From NCBI GenBank assembly GCA_030832905.1, contig JAURIG010000003.1, forward strand, positions 1-50,157: DNA of 50,157 bases, read 5' to 3'. The notes beneath the pieces were generated by a model, which was not told the DNA's origin, did not search any database, and saw only the letters and a list, made by a program, of their open reading frames with translations. The stretch is from Bacteroidota bacterium. Lineage in GTDB: Bacteria > Bacteroidota > Bacteroidia > NS11-12g > UBA955. Below, one piece after another: positions 40,696 to 48,992 of the stretch (its first letter is position 1; every line of letters starts with the position of its first letter). The position numbers and the translations under genes are program-made.

Positions 40696-42006
40696 TTGTT
40701 CCGTTTTGGCAGTAGCCGCTGGAATATGCACTGTATCAGGTGTCCATTTGGCGACGCCTATCATGATCATAAAGCCAATCACGTAGGCTAAGATCACATG
40801 CCAACCATTTTTTACCCAAGCCCCTACCGACTTAGCTTCAGGAAAGATATTTGACAACGCCACACCGGCAGATGACCCAAACCAAATCATACTACCTCCG
40901 AAACCAACAGCAAAGGCTAATACGCCCCAGTCATAGCCCCCTTGCGTTAAGGCCAATTTGGTTAAAGGAATATTATCAAACACTGCAGACACAAAGCCTA
41001 AAGACATTGCTATTGGCCATGAAGCAGCTGGCAATGAGTCCACTGGCATCATACTTGCCGCAATCACCAAACTCAATAAAAACACTGACCCACTAATGGC
41101 ATGTTTTGATTCTGCCCATGGCGTTTTGGTAAAACTGGCCGCTAATAATATGGCTACCCAAACCCCTAAGGCCGGAAAATCAAACAAGAAATTGGTGACA
41201 ATTGTGCCCACTAAAATCAGCAAAACCGCTAACAAACGTTTGTAATCCACTTTTGCATTAGCAGGCGCATCTTTAGTAATGGCTTGGTAGGCGTGTTGTT
41301 GTTTAGCTGCAATGATACCAAAAACAATAATTGCAGGAACAGCCGCTATGAAAGACTTCAATACTTCAGTGGCTGGCACACCGGCAATCCATATCATGGT
41401 AGTAGTAGTATCTCCCACCACAGAGCCAGAGCCACCTGCGTTACTCGCTGCTACTATGGCCGCTAAATACCCAATATGCACTTTGCCTCTGAACACAGTG
41501 GCAGCAACTGTACCACCAATCATGGCAGCAGCAATATTATCTAAGAAAGAAGAAATGATTGCGATTAAAACCAATAACACAAAACCACCAACCCAATTGT
41601 CTGGCAAATATTTAGGCAAAATTTGAGGGATACCACTCTCTTCAAAATGTTTAGCTAAGATGGCAAAGCCCAATAGCAATCCAATCAAATTAAGGATAAC
41701 AGCCCATTCACCTTGACGCATGTCTTTGTGAATGATTTGGTCCATGATGGCATTCGTACCGAAAAAATGTTCACCTATTAAAAATCCTTTTGCAACAAAC
41801 AATTCCCAAATCAAAATGACCCCCAAACCAGCGAGTGCAACCTGCATGGTATGGTTATGGAAAATAGCTACCGCGACTAAAGTCAAGGCAAACAAAATAA
41901 ACTCCATGCGAACAGGACCAATAGAAGGGCCATCTGTATGACCATGTGCCATTGCCATGAACGGCAACACAAAAACCAAAGCCAATAATGCTATTTTCTT
42001 CAACAT
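40687..42006 (-). CDS. nhaD: NhaD-type Na+/H+ antiporter (ion transporter superfamily)
   Basis: 439 residues with about 12 membrane helices after a cleavable-looking N-terminal segment (FVLPFMAMAHGHTDG). Landmarks: AIISSFLDNIAAAMIGGTVAATVF, AAIVAASNAGGSGSVVGDTTTTMIWIAGV and FVSAVFDNIPLTKLAL, with the paired D-N-I helix breaks typical of NhaD/ArsB/CitM permeases. Family role: Na+(Li+)/H+ exchange at alkaline pH or high salt. ATG 42006 is used. Convergent with rsmG. Confidence 0.88.
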   Translation of the reverse strand: MLKKIALLALVFVLPFMAMAHGHTDGPSIGPVRMEFILFALTLVAVAIFHNHTMQVALAGLGVILIWELFVAKGFLIGEHFFGTNAIMDQIIHKDMRQGEWAVILNLIGLLLGFAILAKHFEESGIPQILPKYLPDNWVGGFVLLVLIAIISSFLDNIAAAMIGGTVAATVFRGKVHIGYLAAIVAASNAGGSGSVVGDTTTTMIWIAGVPATEVLKSFIAAVPAIIVFGIIAAKQQHAYQAITKDAPANAKVDYKRLLAVLLILVGTIVTNFLFDFPALGVWVAILLAASFTKTPWAESKHAISGSVFLLSLVIAASMMPVDSLPAASWPIAMSLGFVSAVFDNIPLTKLALTQGGYDWGVLAFAVGFGGSMIWFGSSAGVALSNIFPEAKSVGAWVKNGWHVILAYVIGFMIMIGVAKWTPDTVHIPAATAKTEQTH

Positions 42007-42073
42007 ACTTTTATGAATTTTAAAACGAAATTAAGGCCTCAGCACTTGAATCACCTCATTGCCTTTTCCACAA

Positions 42074-42577
42074 TTACTTGCGTTTGTACAGTGGCACAGT
42101 ACTGCAGGGTTCTCCAAACATTAATGATTGTACCAAAGGCGTTAATTTTTCAGTCAAGTAAACATAAGCACTTACAGGAACTGGAACATGGCTACAACCT
42201 TTTACCACTATTTTTTGATCAGCGTATTGGCTCAAATCTAATGCATCAATTTGTTTGACAAACCAAACATCTTCTAAAACAGACAAGGATCCAAAAACCA
42301 CCAACTTGGCTATCCCGCTCAGTTTATTGGCCATTAACATATAGGCCCAAGTTGGCACTATGGCATCGTTAGAACAACCAATGGCTAGCAATTGACCTTG
42401 GTATTGCGTCCAATCATGGTCTTTTATAAAGGCTCTAAACTCTTTTTCTTTCAACATCAAGCCCATGTACAATTGGTCCTTAATATCAATAAAACAGCGC
42501 TTTTCAGTACCATACAGCTGTTCTAAATCTATTTGAACCAACCCACTTTGATCGACTTTGTTGATGATCTCTTCCAT
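42074..42577 (-). CDS. DUF2480 family protein
   Basis: 167 residues from ATG 42577 (MEEIINKVDQSGLVQIDLEQ), the usual start of this Bacteroidota-specific family. Other marks: CFIDIKDQLYMGLMLKEKEFRAF, HDWTQYQGQLLAIGCSNDAIVPTWAYML, VVKGCSHVPVPVSAYVYLTEKLTPLV and the end MFGEPCSTVPLYKRK. Several conserved cysteines (CSNDA, GCSH, EPCST) suggest a metal or iron-sulphur site, which is inference; function unknown. The frame is open to a TTG at 42598, but that stretch contains an exact minus-strand -7 box TAAATTTG (42593-42586), eight bases before ATG 42577. Confidence 0.85.
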   Translation of the reverse strand: MEEIINKVDQSGLVQIDLEQLYGTEKRCFIDIKDQLYMGLMLKEKEFRAFIKDHDWTQYQGQLLAIGCSNDAIVPTWAYMLMANKLSGIAKLVVFGSLSVLEDVWFVKQIDALDLSQYADQKIVVKGCSHVPVPVSAYVYLTEKLTPLVQSLMFGEPCSTVPLYKRK

Positions 42578-42659
42578 ACCTTGAGCAAATTTAAACAAAC
42601 CTTTGAAAACGCGTTAATTAATTTTTCTGATGCCATCATAAAGCACTTTTATTTTTCGT

Positions 42660-42668
42660 TACTTTTGC
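42660..42668 (+). promoter_or_regulatory. -7 promoter box of the SGNH/MBOAT cassette
   Basis: TACTTTTGC is an exact TANNTTTG followed by C, 20 bases before ATG 42688. It diverges from the DUF2480 promoter 67 bases away. Confidence 0.5.
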
Positions 42669-42687
42669 ACACATAGCTAAAAAAGCA

Positions 42688-44127
42688 ATGAAACCACAAA
42701 AGGTCCTTCTGTTTTTAATCATTACACTTTGCAGCCTGGGCATTGCCTCTAAACTATTGCCTTTATTGCACATTCAAATCGGTGATACCAAGATAGAAGC
42801 ATTGCCAGATTTCACTGAAAAATTTGATACTAAGATCGACTCTAGTGCATACTTTGCTGAGATAAAAGCTCAGGAAGCCAAAATGAGTTTACAAGAAAAA
42901 AAAGAAGCCATCTTAAAAAAACCACATAAATCAACCCAAGACACCCTCATTTTAATGCAAGTGGAGGCCATGGAAAGTCCGGCTAAATTTTATTTCGCCA
43001 ATGACGACCATTCTGCCATGGATAAATTCTTTGCCGCATTAGAACAAGCTCAAGCAGATAACACCACCTTTAGAATGATACACTACGGTGACTCTCAAAT
43101 TGAAATGGACAGAATCAGTTCCTTCATCAGAGAGCAGTTGCAAAAGCAATACGGTGGCAGCGGTATGGGCTTGTTGCCGGCTTTAGAAGTCACTCCTAAA
43201 TACACGGTGGCCGTTCAATCACAGGGCTCATGGAACCGCAGACTAACCTTTGGCGGCAATGAAAATCGCGCTAAACACAACCGTTATGGACCAATGGCCT
43301 ATTTCTGCAAAAAAGAATCATCAGAGGCCAGTGTGACCATTACCGCTCGCGAGAACACCTCCTTTAAAAACAGACATTTTACACAATGTCGCTTATTAAT
43401 AGGCGCAATAGACCAAGCCCTGACTGTGCAATGTGAATACGTTGGCAAAACCATAAGCAACACAATTAATCCATCGAGCACAGAGCAATTAATCGTCTTC
43501 AAAACTGATAGCGCTCAAGGCAAAATCACTTTGAAGTTCAGCGGTGCCAATGCCGATGTATTGGGCATAGCATTGGATGGTCCTAATGGTGTAAGTGTAG
43601 ACAACATTCCTATGCGTGGTTGCTCAGGCACAGTGTTCAGAAGAATCAATGCAGAAACCTTAAAACGCAGTTATCAATTGCTTGGGGTGAAAGCTTTGAT
43701 TTTACAATTTGGCGGCAATGCTTTACCCGGCATGACCAAACCAAGCAGCGCTGAAGCTTACGGCAAAAAATTCTACGAAGAAATTCGCTACCTAAAATCC
43801 ATAGACCCGAATTTATTTGTATTTGTGATTGGCCCCGCGGATATGAGCATCCGTCAAAATGGGCAATGGGTAACCCATCCTCAACTTGAAAATGTTAGAA
43901 ATGCGCTTAGAAAAGCGACGCTTGATAATGGCGGTGTATTTTGGGACATGTACGAAGCCATGGGTGGCAATGGCAGTATGGTAGAATGGGTGAACAATAA
44001 ACCAGCCTTGGGCTCTCCAGATTACATCCATTTTAGTCAAAGAGGTGCCGATAAAATTGCTCAAATCTTTTATCAATCCTTGTTGAAGGAACAAGACATG
44101 TATCAACTGCGCAAAAAAATCCAATAA
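42688..44127 (+). CDS. SGNH-fold esterase/acetyltransferase-like envelope protein
   Basis: 479 residues. A single N-terminal anchor or signal (KVLLFLIITLCSLGIASKLL), a charged helical spacer to ~125, then an SGNH domain: block I IHYGDSQIEMDRI with the nucleophilic Ser (G-D-S), block III ALILQFGGNALPG (Asn), and the catalytic D-x-x-H in SPDYIHFSQRG. A beta-sandwich-like insert (about 205-315) lies between blocks I and III, where such enzymes often bind polysaccharide. Followed by a second SGNH gene and an MBOAT gene, it matches the pattern of O-acetylation systems (AlgX/AlgJ, PatB), where the SGNH protein moves or removes the acyl group outside the membrane. Substrate unknown. Confidence 0.8.
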   Translation: MKPQKVLLFLIITLCSLGIASKLLPLLHIQIGDTKIEALPDFTEKFDTKIDSSAYFAEIKAQEAKMSLQEKKEAILKKPHKSTQDTLILMQVEAMESPAKFYFANDDHSAMDKFFAALEQAQADNTTFRMIHYGDSQIEMDRISSFIREQLQKQYGGSGMGLLPALEVTPKYTVAVQSQGSWNRRLTFGGNENRAKHNRYGPMAYFCKKESSEASVTITARENTSFKNRHFTQCRLLIGAIDQALTVQCEYVGKTISNTINPSSTEQLIVFKTDSAQGKITLKFSGANADVLGIALDGPNGVSVDNIPMRGCSGTVFRRINAETLKRSYQLLGVKALILQFGGNALPGMTKPSSAEAYGKKFYEEIRYLKSIDPNLFVFVIGPADMSIRQNGQWVTHPQLENVRNALRKATLDNGGVFWDMYEAMGGNGSMVEWVNNKPALGSPDYIHFSQRGADKIAQIFYQSLLKEQDMYQLRKKIQ

Positions 44128-44132
44128 GCCGA

Positions 44133-45416
44133 TTGACCTTTAAACCCTTGACATATCTCCTTTTGTTGTTTTGCTATTTTGCGACTCAATCAGCTGCTTA
44201 TGCTCAAGAAGGTGCTGTTGACATTAAGCCCTACCCTTTTGTGAACTACAGTTTAAACCAAGTGGAGTTTTACAAAGACAGCATGGATTTTTATGGCTTT
44301 TATAGAAAGCTCGACGCGTTGATCACTACTGGCAAAGGCAAAATCAATATTGTGCATTTTGGAGGCTCTCACATTCAAGCGGATATTTGGTCTGGTAGAA
44401 TGCGTGAGAACTTCAATCAGTTTATCAATCAAAAACAAGCCGCCAGAGGTTGGGTATACCCGTTCAAAATGGGATTCAGTAAAAACAATAACCCTTATAA
44501 TTACACCTTCACCTACACGGGAAAATGGGATGGTTGCAAGGCCTTAAGCAGTTCATGCACTGGCAATATTGGCATGAATGCCTACAAAACCAGCACAACA
44601 GATAGCAATAGCAAATTTGTAATCACCATGCTCAACAACAACAAAACAGAGTACGCCTTTGACCGCGTTAAAGTGTTTTATGAGCCATCTCAAAACAGTT
44701 ATGAAATCGCTTTGGATTCTCCTTATACAGCCAAGCAAGTCATAGACAACAAAGCTGGCGGTTACAGAGAATTTGTTTTTGAGCAAGCTATGGTGCAAGT
44801 TGGTTTCCGCTGCGTCAAAACCGATTCACTTCAAAATACGTTTACCTTATTTGGACTGTATTGCGACCTAGATGCGCCAGGTATCAATTACAATGCCATT
44901 GGCGCCAATGGGGCCTCTGTTCCCACCTACTTAAAGGTCAATTTAATGGAACAACAATTGGCGGCCATCAAACCAGATTTGATCATATTCTCTGTTGGCA
45001 TTAATGATGCCTTTGATCCTCATTTTTGTCAGAGTTGTTATGAAAACAATTACCGCTCATGGCTTGCTACAGTTAAAAAAGTGGCGCCCAATGCGGCCAT
45101 ATTATTTACCACCAATACGGACAGTTACAAACGCGGACGCAAAGGCAAATATTACCAAAACCCAACAGGGCTAGAAGTCAAATCTGCCATGCGCAATTTA
45201 TCTTATGATTACAACACAGGCGTTTGGGACTTATTTTCTATCATGGGTGGCTTGGGCAGTATTGAATTCTGGATCAGGAATCAAATGGCGGCCAAAGACC
45301 ATGTCCATTTATCAAGCACCGGTTATAAATTAGTAGGCGACTTAATGTTCAACGCCTTTATTCACAAGTACGAAGATTATTTAAAACACCCTATCGCAAA
45401 ACTGAAACATGATTGA
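44133..45416 (+). CDS. second SGNH-fold protein of the cassette, with altered GDS block
   Basis: 427 residues. Signal peptide YLLLLFCYFATQSAAYAQ. SGNH blocks: VHFGGSHIQADIWSGRM (block I reads G-G-S, not G-D-S; the Ser is kept), IIFSVGINDAFD (block III Gly/Asn) and KDHVHLSSTGYKLVGD (D-x-x-H). It shares the same overall order and the W-D-L-F/M-x-x-M-G-G signature (VWDLFSIMGGLGSIEFW) with the preceding protein, so the two are probably paralogues. The start is TTG 44133, five bases after the previous stop; no ATG keeps the full signal peptide. Its end overlaps the MBOAT start by eight bases. Confidence 0.78.
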   Translation: MTFKPLTYLLLLFCYFATQSAAYAQEGAVDIKPYPFVNYSLNQVEFYKDSMDFYGFYRKLDALITTGKGKINIVHFGGSHIQADIWSGRMRENFNQFINQKQAARGWVYPFKMGFSKNNNPYNYTFTYTGKWDGCKALSSSCTGNIGMNAYKTSTTDSNSKFVITMLNNNKTEYAFDRVKVFYEPSQNSYEIALDSPYTAKQVIDNKAGGYREFVFEQAMVQVGFRCVKTDSLQNTFTLFGLYCDLDAPGINYNAIGANGASVPTYLKVNLMEQQLAAIKPDLIIFSVGINDAFDPHFCQSCYENNYRSWLATVKKVAPNAAILFTTNTDSYKRGRKGKYYQNPTGLEVKSAMRNLSYDYNTGVWDLFSIMGGLGSIEFWIRNQMAAKDHVHLSSTGYKLVGDLMFNAFIHKYEDYLKHPIAKLKHD

Positions 45417-47079
45417 TCAACTGAGCCATATGGTCGCTGAGTTTTTTGTGTTCAACGCAAAACACCCCGTTATTTTTACTGAAATTTCTTTCTGGATATT
45501 CTTCACGTTTGTTTACGCCATTTTTACGGTTATTCATAAACAATACACCCTCAGAAATTTGTTTTTGTTTTTGATATCGGTCTTCTTTTACTACAAAACC
45601 AGTGGTTTCTTTTTTGGCCTTTTATTGTTTACCATAGCCAACGAATATTGGGTTGCTATTGTCCTTGAACGCTCTCAAAAAAACCTGAAACGAAAACTCT
45701 TGGTCTTATACAGCATACTCATTAACATTGGGCTATTGTGTTACTTTAAGTACGCTTATTTTTTTACAGATAGTTACAATCAGATTTTCCATACCCAACA
45801 CCAAGTCATTAATCACTTCGCACATTGGAGCAACGGCTTTTTCAATACCCGTTTCAATGTCGACAAGATCTTGTTACCAGTTGGGATTTCCTTTTATACT
45901 TTTCACACACTGAGTTATACCATAGAAGTATACAGACGCAAAATGTCTGCAGTGAACAATTTCTTTGACTTTGGTTTTTATGTGGCCTTTTTTCCTGTCT
46001 TATTAGCCGGCCCTATTGTAAAGGCAAAAGACTTTATTCCCCAATTAAGACAACCCTTTAAACTCAATCAATATCAATTTGGTTTGGCTTGGTTCATGAT
46101 CATTAATGGCTTAATCAAAAAATTAGTCATAGGCGACTACATTGCCATCAATTTCATTGACCGTGTGTTTGGCAATCCGATGTTGTTTTCAGGGGTTGAA
46201 AATGTGTTGGCGGTTATTGGTTACTCTCTTCAAGTTTACCTTGATTTTTCTGGATATACAGACATCGCCATTGGTGTTGCCCTTTTGATGGGTTATAAAA
46301 TTAAAACGAATTTTAATTCCCCTTACAAAGCGCAAAGTGTGGCTGAATTTTGGAAGCGCTGGCACATCTCCTTATCTACTTGGCTTCAAGAATACCTTTA
46401 CATTCCGCTTGGAGGCAACAGACAAGGCACGTTTGCCTCATACTTAATCATTGCTGTTTTAACAGCCTTTATCGCCCTCTTGCTCGACGCTAGCTTCATC
46501 TTATGGATAGTGGGTGCCATTGCCTTAATTTTAGCAATTTTAGCTAAGCTATCTGAAAAAGTCAAACACGCTGTCAACACTAATATCAACCTCATGGTAA
46601 CCATGTTATTAGGCGGATTGTGGCATGGCGCAACTTTGAATTTTATTATTTGGGGCGGGCTGAATGGTCTAGGTTTGGTCATTTATAAATTCTGGAAGAA
46701 AATTAGTCCTTACCAAAGTCTTAAATCTTTACCAGTTAGGTTTTGGAAAATCACCATTACATTTTTATTCATCTCCTTTACTAGAATTTATTTTAGAGCA
46801 GAAGATATGAACCAAGCCAACGAAGTCATTTTTAAAATGTTTGGCGACACCCATTGGGGTATATTGCCAGACATTCTATACAACTTCAGAGAGGTCTTTA
46901 TTTTGATGGGCATTGCCTTTATTGTGCATTGGTTACCTATCGAGATCAAATGGTCCTATAAGAAAGCCTTTATCAAGCTCCCTGCATGGGGTAAAGTGCT
47001 AGTCTTAATTGCCACTTGTATCTGCATCTACCAAACCATGTCAAGTGAAATGAAACCCTTCATTTATTTTCAGTTCTAA
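45409..47079 (+). CDS. MBOAT-family membrane O-acyltransferase (AlgI/DltB-like)
   Basis: 556 residues, about 11-13 membrane helices. Landmarks: YFFFVY-type early helices, LLPVGISFYTFHTLSYTIEVYR, AFFPVLLAGPIVKAKDFIPQL, YLDFSGYTDIAIGVALLMGYK, FWKRWHISLSTWLQEYLYIPLGG, and the catalytic His in LLGGLWHGATLNFIIWGGLNG. These are the signature blocks of AlgI/PatA/DltB acyltransferases, which pass an acyl (usually acetyl) group across the membrane for transfer to surface polymers. Overlap with the upstream SGNH gene by eight bases shows they are co-translated. Target polymer probably a polysaccharide made by the glycosyltransferases next door (inference). Confidence 0.93.
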   Translation: MIDQLSHMVAEFFVFNAKHPVIFTEISFWIFFTFVYAIFTVIHKQYTLRNLFLFLISVFFYYKTSGFFFGLLLFTIANEYWVAIVLERSQKNLKRKLLVLYSILINIGLLCYFKYAYFFTDSYNQIFHTQHQVINHFAHWSNGFFNTRFNVDKILLPVGISFYTFHTLSYTIEVYRRKMSAVNNFFDFGFYVAFFPVLLAGPIVKAKDFIPQLRQPFKLNQYQFGLAWFMIINGLIKKLVIGDYIAINFIDRVFGNPMLFSGVENVLAVIGYSLQVYLDFSGYTDIAIGVALLMGYKIKTNFNSPYKAQSVAEFWKRWHISLSTWLQEYLYIPLGGNRQGTFASYLIIAVLTAFIALLLDASFILWIVGAIALILAILAKLSEKVKHAVNTNINLMVTMLLGGLWHGATLNFIIWGGLNGLGLVIYKFWKKISPYQSLKSLPVRFWKITITFLFISFTRIYFRAEDMNQANEVIFKMFGDTHWGILPDILYNFREVFILMGIAFIVHWLPIEIKWSYKKAFIKLPAWGKVLVLIATCICIYQTMSSEMKPFIYFQF

Positions 47080-47082
47080 GCC

Positions 47083-48051
47083 ATGCGCATTCGATACATC
47101 AGTTACGGCGTTCATGAAACAGGTGGATCAAGACATGAAAAATTTTTATTTGACCAAGCGGTAGAATTTTATGCTCAAACCCAGGCGGTTAAGCCAGAAC
47201 AGATTCGCAAAAACAAATATTTCCAAACGCCTTTGGCCCATTTAGAATTGCTTATTTGGAGCTTTTTTAAAAGCCAAGCTGAATTGAATATCGTTACAGC
47301 CAAAACTGCTTTAATGGCGCTACTGCGCAATTGGTTTAACCAAAAAAAAGTTTGGATTGTGATGCACAACTTTAACGAAAACGATTGGTCAAGTCCAAGG
47401 TTGAGTTGGTATTACAAAACCTTATTCAAATTACTGCGCAAAAAAAATGACAACAAGTTTAAGGTCATTGTAGTGGCCCCTTTTTGGTCTCATTACTTTA
47501 AACAAACTTTGCAATTGCCCAATGTGCATTTATTCCCTAATTTTTTCAAAACCAATTGGTACCAAAGCTATTGTAATGAACCTAAAACCAAGCTTATCCA
47601 TTTGGGCCAATGGAGCAGTAAAAACGACCCTGCTATTTTTAAATTAGCAAAACACTTGAGTCAAAAAGGTTGGCAGTGTTATTTCACTACCCTTCAGCCA
47701 AAGCAAACACAATTAAGCAGTGCCCACTACCAAATCAAATACTTCGAACACTTCAAGGATTATATTGACGCCATGGCAAAATCTGAGTACACACTGGCCT
47801 TAAGTGGCATTCCCGAAGGCTGGAACCGAATAGCCCATGAAAGCTTATTGGTTTGCACGACAGTGATAGGATATAACAAGGGCGGTTTGGGAGACTTACT
47901 AAAAGAAAGTAAAAGTTATATTGTGAACTCCACAGAGGAAGCCATTCATTTGATAGAAACCAATCAAAAAGCTTGTGCCAGTTCTGAATTCATTCACAAA
48001 TACGATCTTAGTCAAGCCGAAAAATACATGATTAAACTATGCATGGATTAG
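47083..48051 (+). CDS. glycosyltransferase-like protein, GT-B fold
   Basis: 322 residues, no membrane segment. Start MRIRYISYGVHETGGSRHEK; middle KVWIVMHNFNENDW, KVIVVAPFWSHYF; C-terminal half TKLIHLGQWSSKNDPAIFKLA, KYFEHFKDYIDAMAKSEYTLALSGIPEGWNRIAHESLLVCTTVIGY, where E-x-x-x-x-x-x-x-E-like acidic residues and a late Gly-rich loop (NKGGLGDLL) fit the donor side of GT-B enzymes. It is distant from well-known families, so the call rests on fold pattern and position: three bases after the MBOAT gene and 13 bases overlapping the next GT2 gene. Confidence 0.65.
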   Translation: MRIRYISYGVHETGGSRHEKFLFDQAVEFYAQTQAVKPEQIRKNKYFQTPLAHLELLIWSFFKSQAELNIVTAKTALMALLRNWFNQKKVWIVMHNFNENDWSSPRLSWYYKTLFKLLRKKNDNKFKVIVVAPFWSHYFKQTLQLPNVHLFPNFFKTNWYQSYCNEPKTKLIHLGQWSSKNDPAIFKLAKHLSQKGWQCYFTTLQPKQTQLSSAHYQIKYFEHFKDYIDAMAKSEYTLALSGIPEGWNRIAHESLLVCTTVIGYNKGGLGDLLKESKSYIVNSTEEAIHLIETNQKACASSEFIHKYDLSQAEKYMIKLCMD

Positions 48052-48992
48052 TCTCTATATTAATTCCTGTATACAATTCAGCAAAATCCTTAGAACGCTG
48101 TATTGCCTCTTGTTTGGCGCAAGACTATTCGCCCATCGAAATCATCATTATCAATGATGGTTCTACCGAAGGCGACTATCGTTTTTTAGCGCAATACGAC
48201 ACTTCTATTGTTCACTATTATTCAGAAGCTGAGCATCGAGGCATAGCGGCCACGAGAAACCAATTATTACAATTGGCTAAAGGGGAATTCATAGCCTGGA
48301 TTGATGCAGACGACTTCATGTTACCATCACGCATCAAAACCCAAGTGTCGTTTTTAACCACTCACCCTAATATCGATATTGTGGGATCTTATCTTACTGA
48401 TACCAAAGCGCCTTATCAAACTTATACCTGTCCACAAAAACATGCCGCCATAAAAGCCTGCTTGAAATACAAAAACTGCTTATTTCAACCCAGTATTTTA
48501 AGCCGACATTTTTACACAAAAGAAGGTATTCAATACGATGAGTCTTATGGCAACATTGCCGAAGATTATGCGCTTTGGCAAGTTTGTGTTGCGCGTAAAA
48601 CATTGGCCAATCTACCAATACCACTCACCGCTTATGACCACCCTAGCAATGAACGATTAGACAGCAAACGAACCGCTAATCAATTTGAAGAAAAGTCTTT
48701 GAGATTGCATGCTAGCCTTTGGGCGGAGAGTCAATTAAGTGGAGAGGAAACCAAGGCCTTGCATCATTTTTTATATCCAACATTAGACAATACTGCGATA
48801 GATTTTGAAAGCACTTTGAGTGCCCTTGAAAAACTAAATCGCGATGCGCAGTCAGATGATGAGCGCATTGTGAATGCTTATTACACCTTTTTACTTTGGG
48901 TAAAAGCACCACTTACTTATCAGTTAAATCATATATCTCACATGTTGAAGATAATAGCCTATAGGCAATACAAACAATGGTTTAAAGCTTAG
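48039..48992 (+). CDS. family 2 glycosyltransferase
   Basis: 317 residues, GT-A fold. Seen: VSILIPVYNSAKSLERCIASCL, IEIIIINDGSTEGD, GIAATRNQLLQLAKGEFIAWIDADDFMLPSR (D-x-D), and NIAEDYALWQVCVARK (late E-D-Y/W acidic base region). No membrane helix. Last gene of the rightward cassette; its TAG overlaps the stop of the convergent lhgO gene (48989-48992). Likely adds one sugar to the same glycan handled by the cassette. Confidence 0.9.
   Translation: MHGLVSILIPVYNSAKSLERCIASCLAQDYSPIEIIIINDGSTEGDYRFLAQYDTSIVHYYSEAEHRGIAATRNQLLQLAKGEFIAWIDADDFMLPSRIKTQVSFLTTHPNIDIVGSYLTDTKAPYQTYTCPQKHAAIKACLKYKNCLFQPSILSRHFYTKEGIQYDESYGNIAEDYALWQVCVARKTLANLPIPLTAYDHPSNERLDSKRTANQFEEKSLRLHASLWAESQLSGEETKALHHFLYPTLDNTAIDFESTLSALEKLNRDAQSDDERIVNAYYTFLLWVKAPLTYQLNHISHMLKIIAYRQYKQWFKA

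Noticed and set aside
41284-41626. Plus-strand open frames inside nhaD
   Set aside because: They are antisense to a clear transporter gene and have no matching promoter, start signal or family features.
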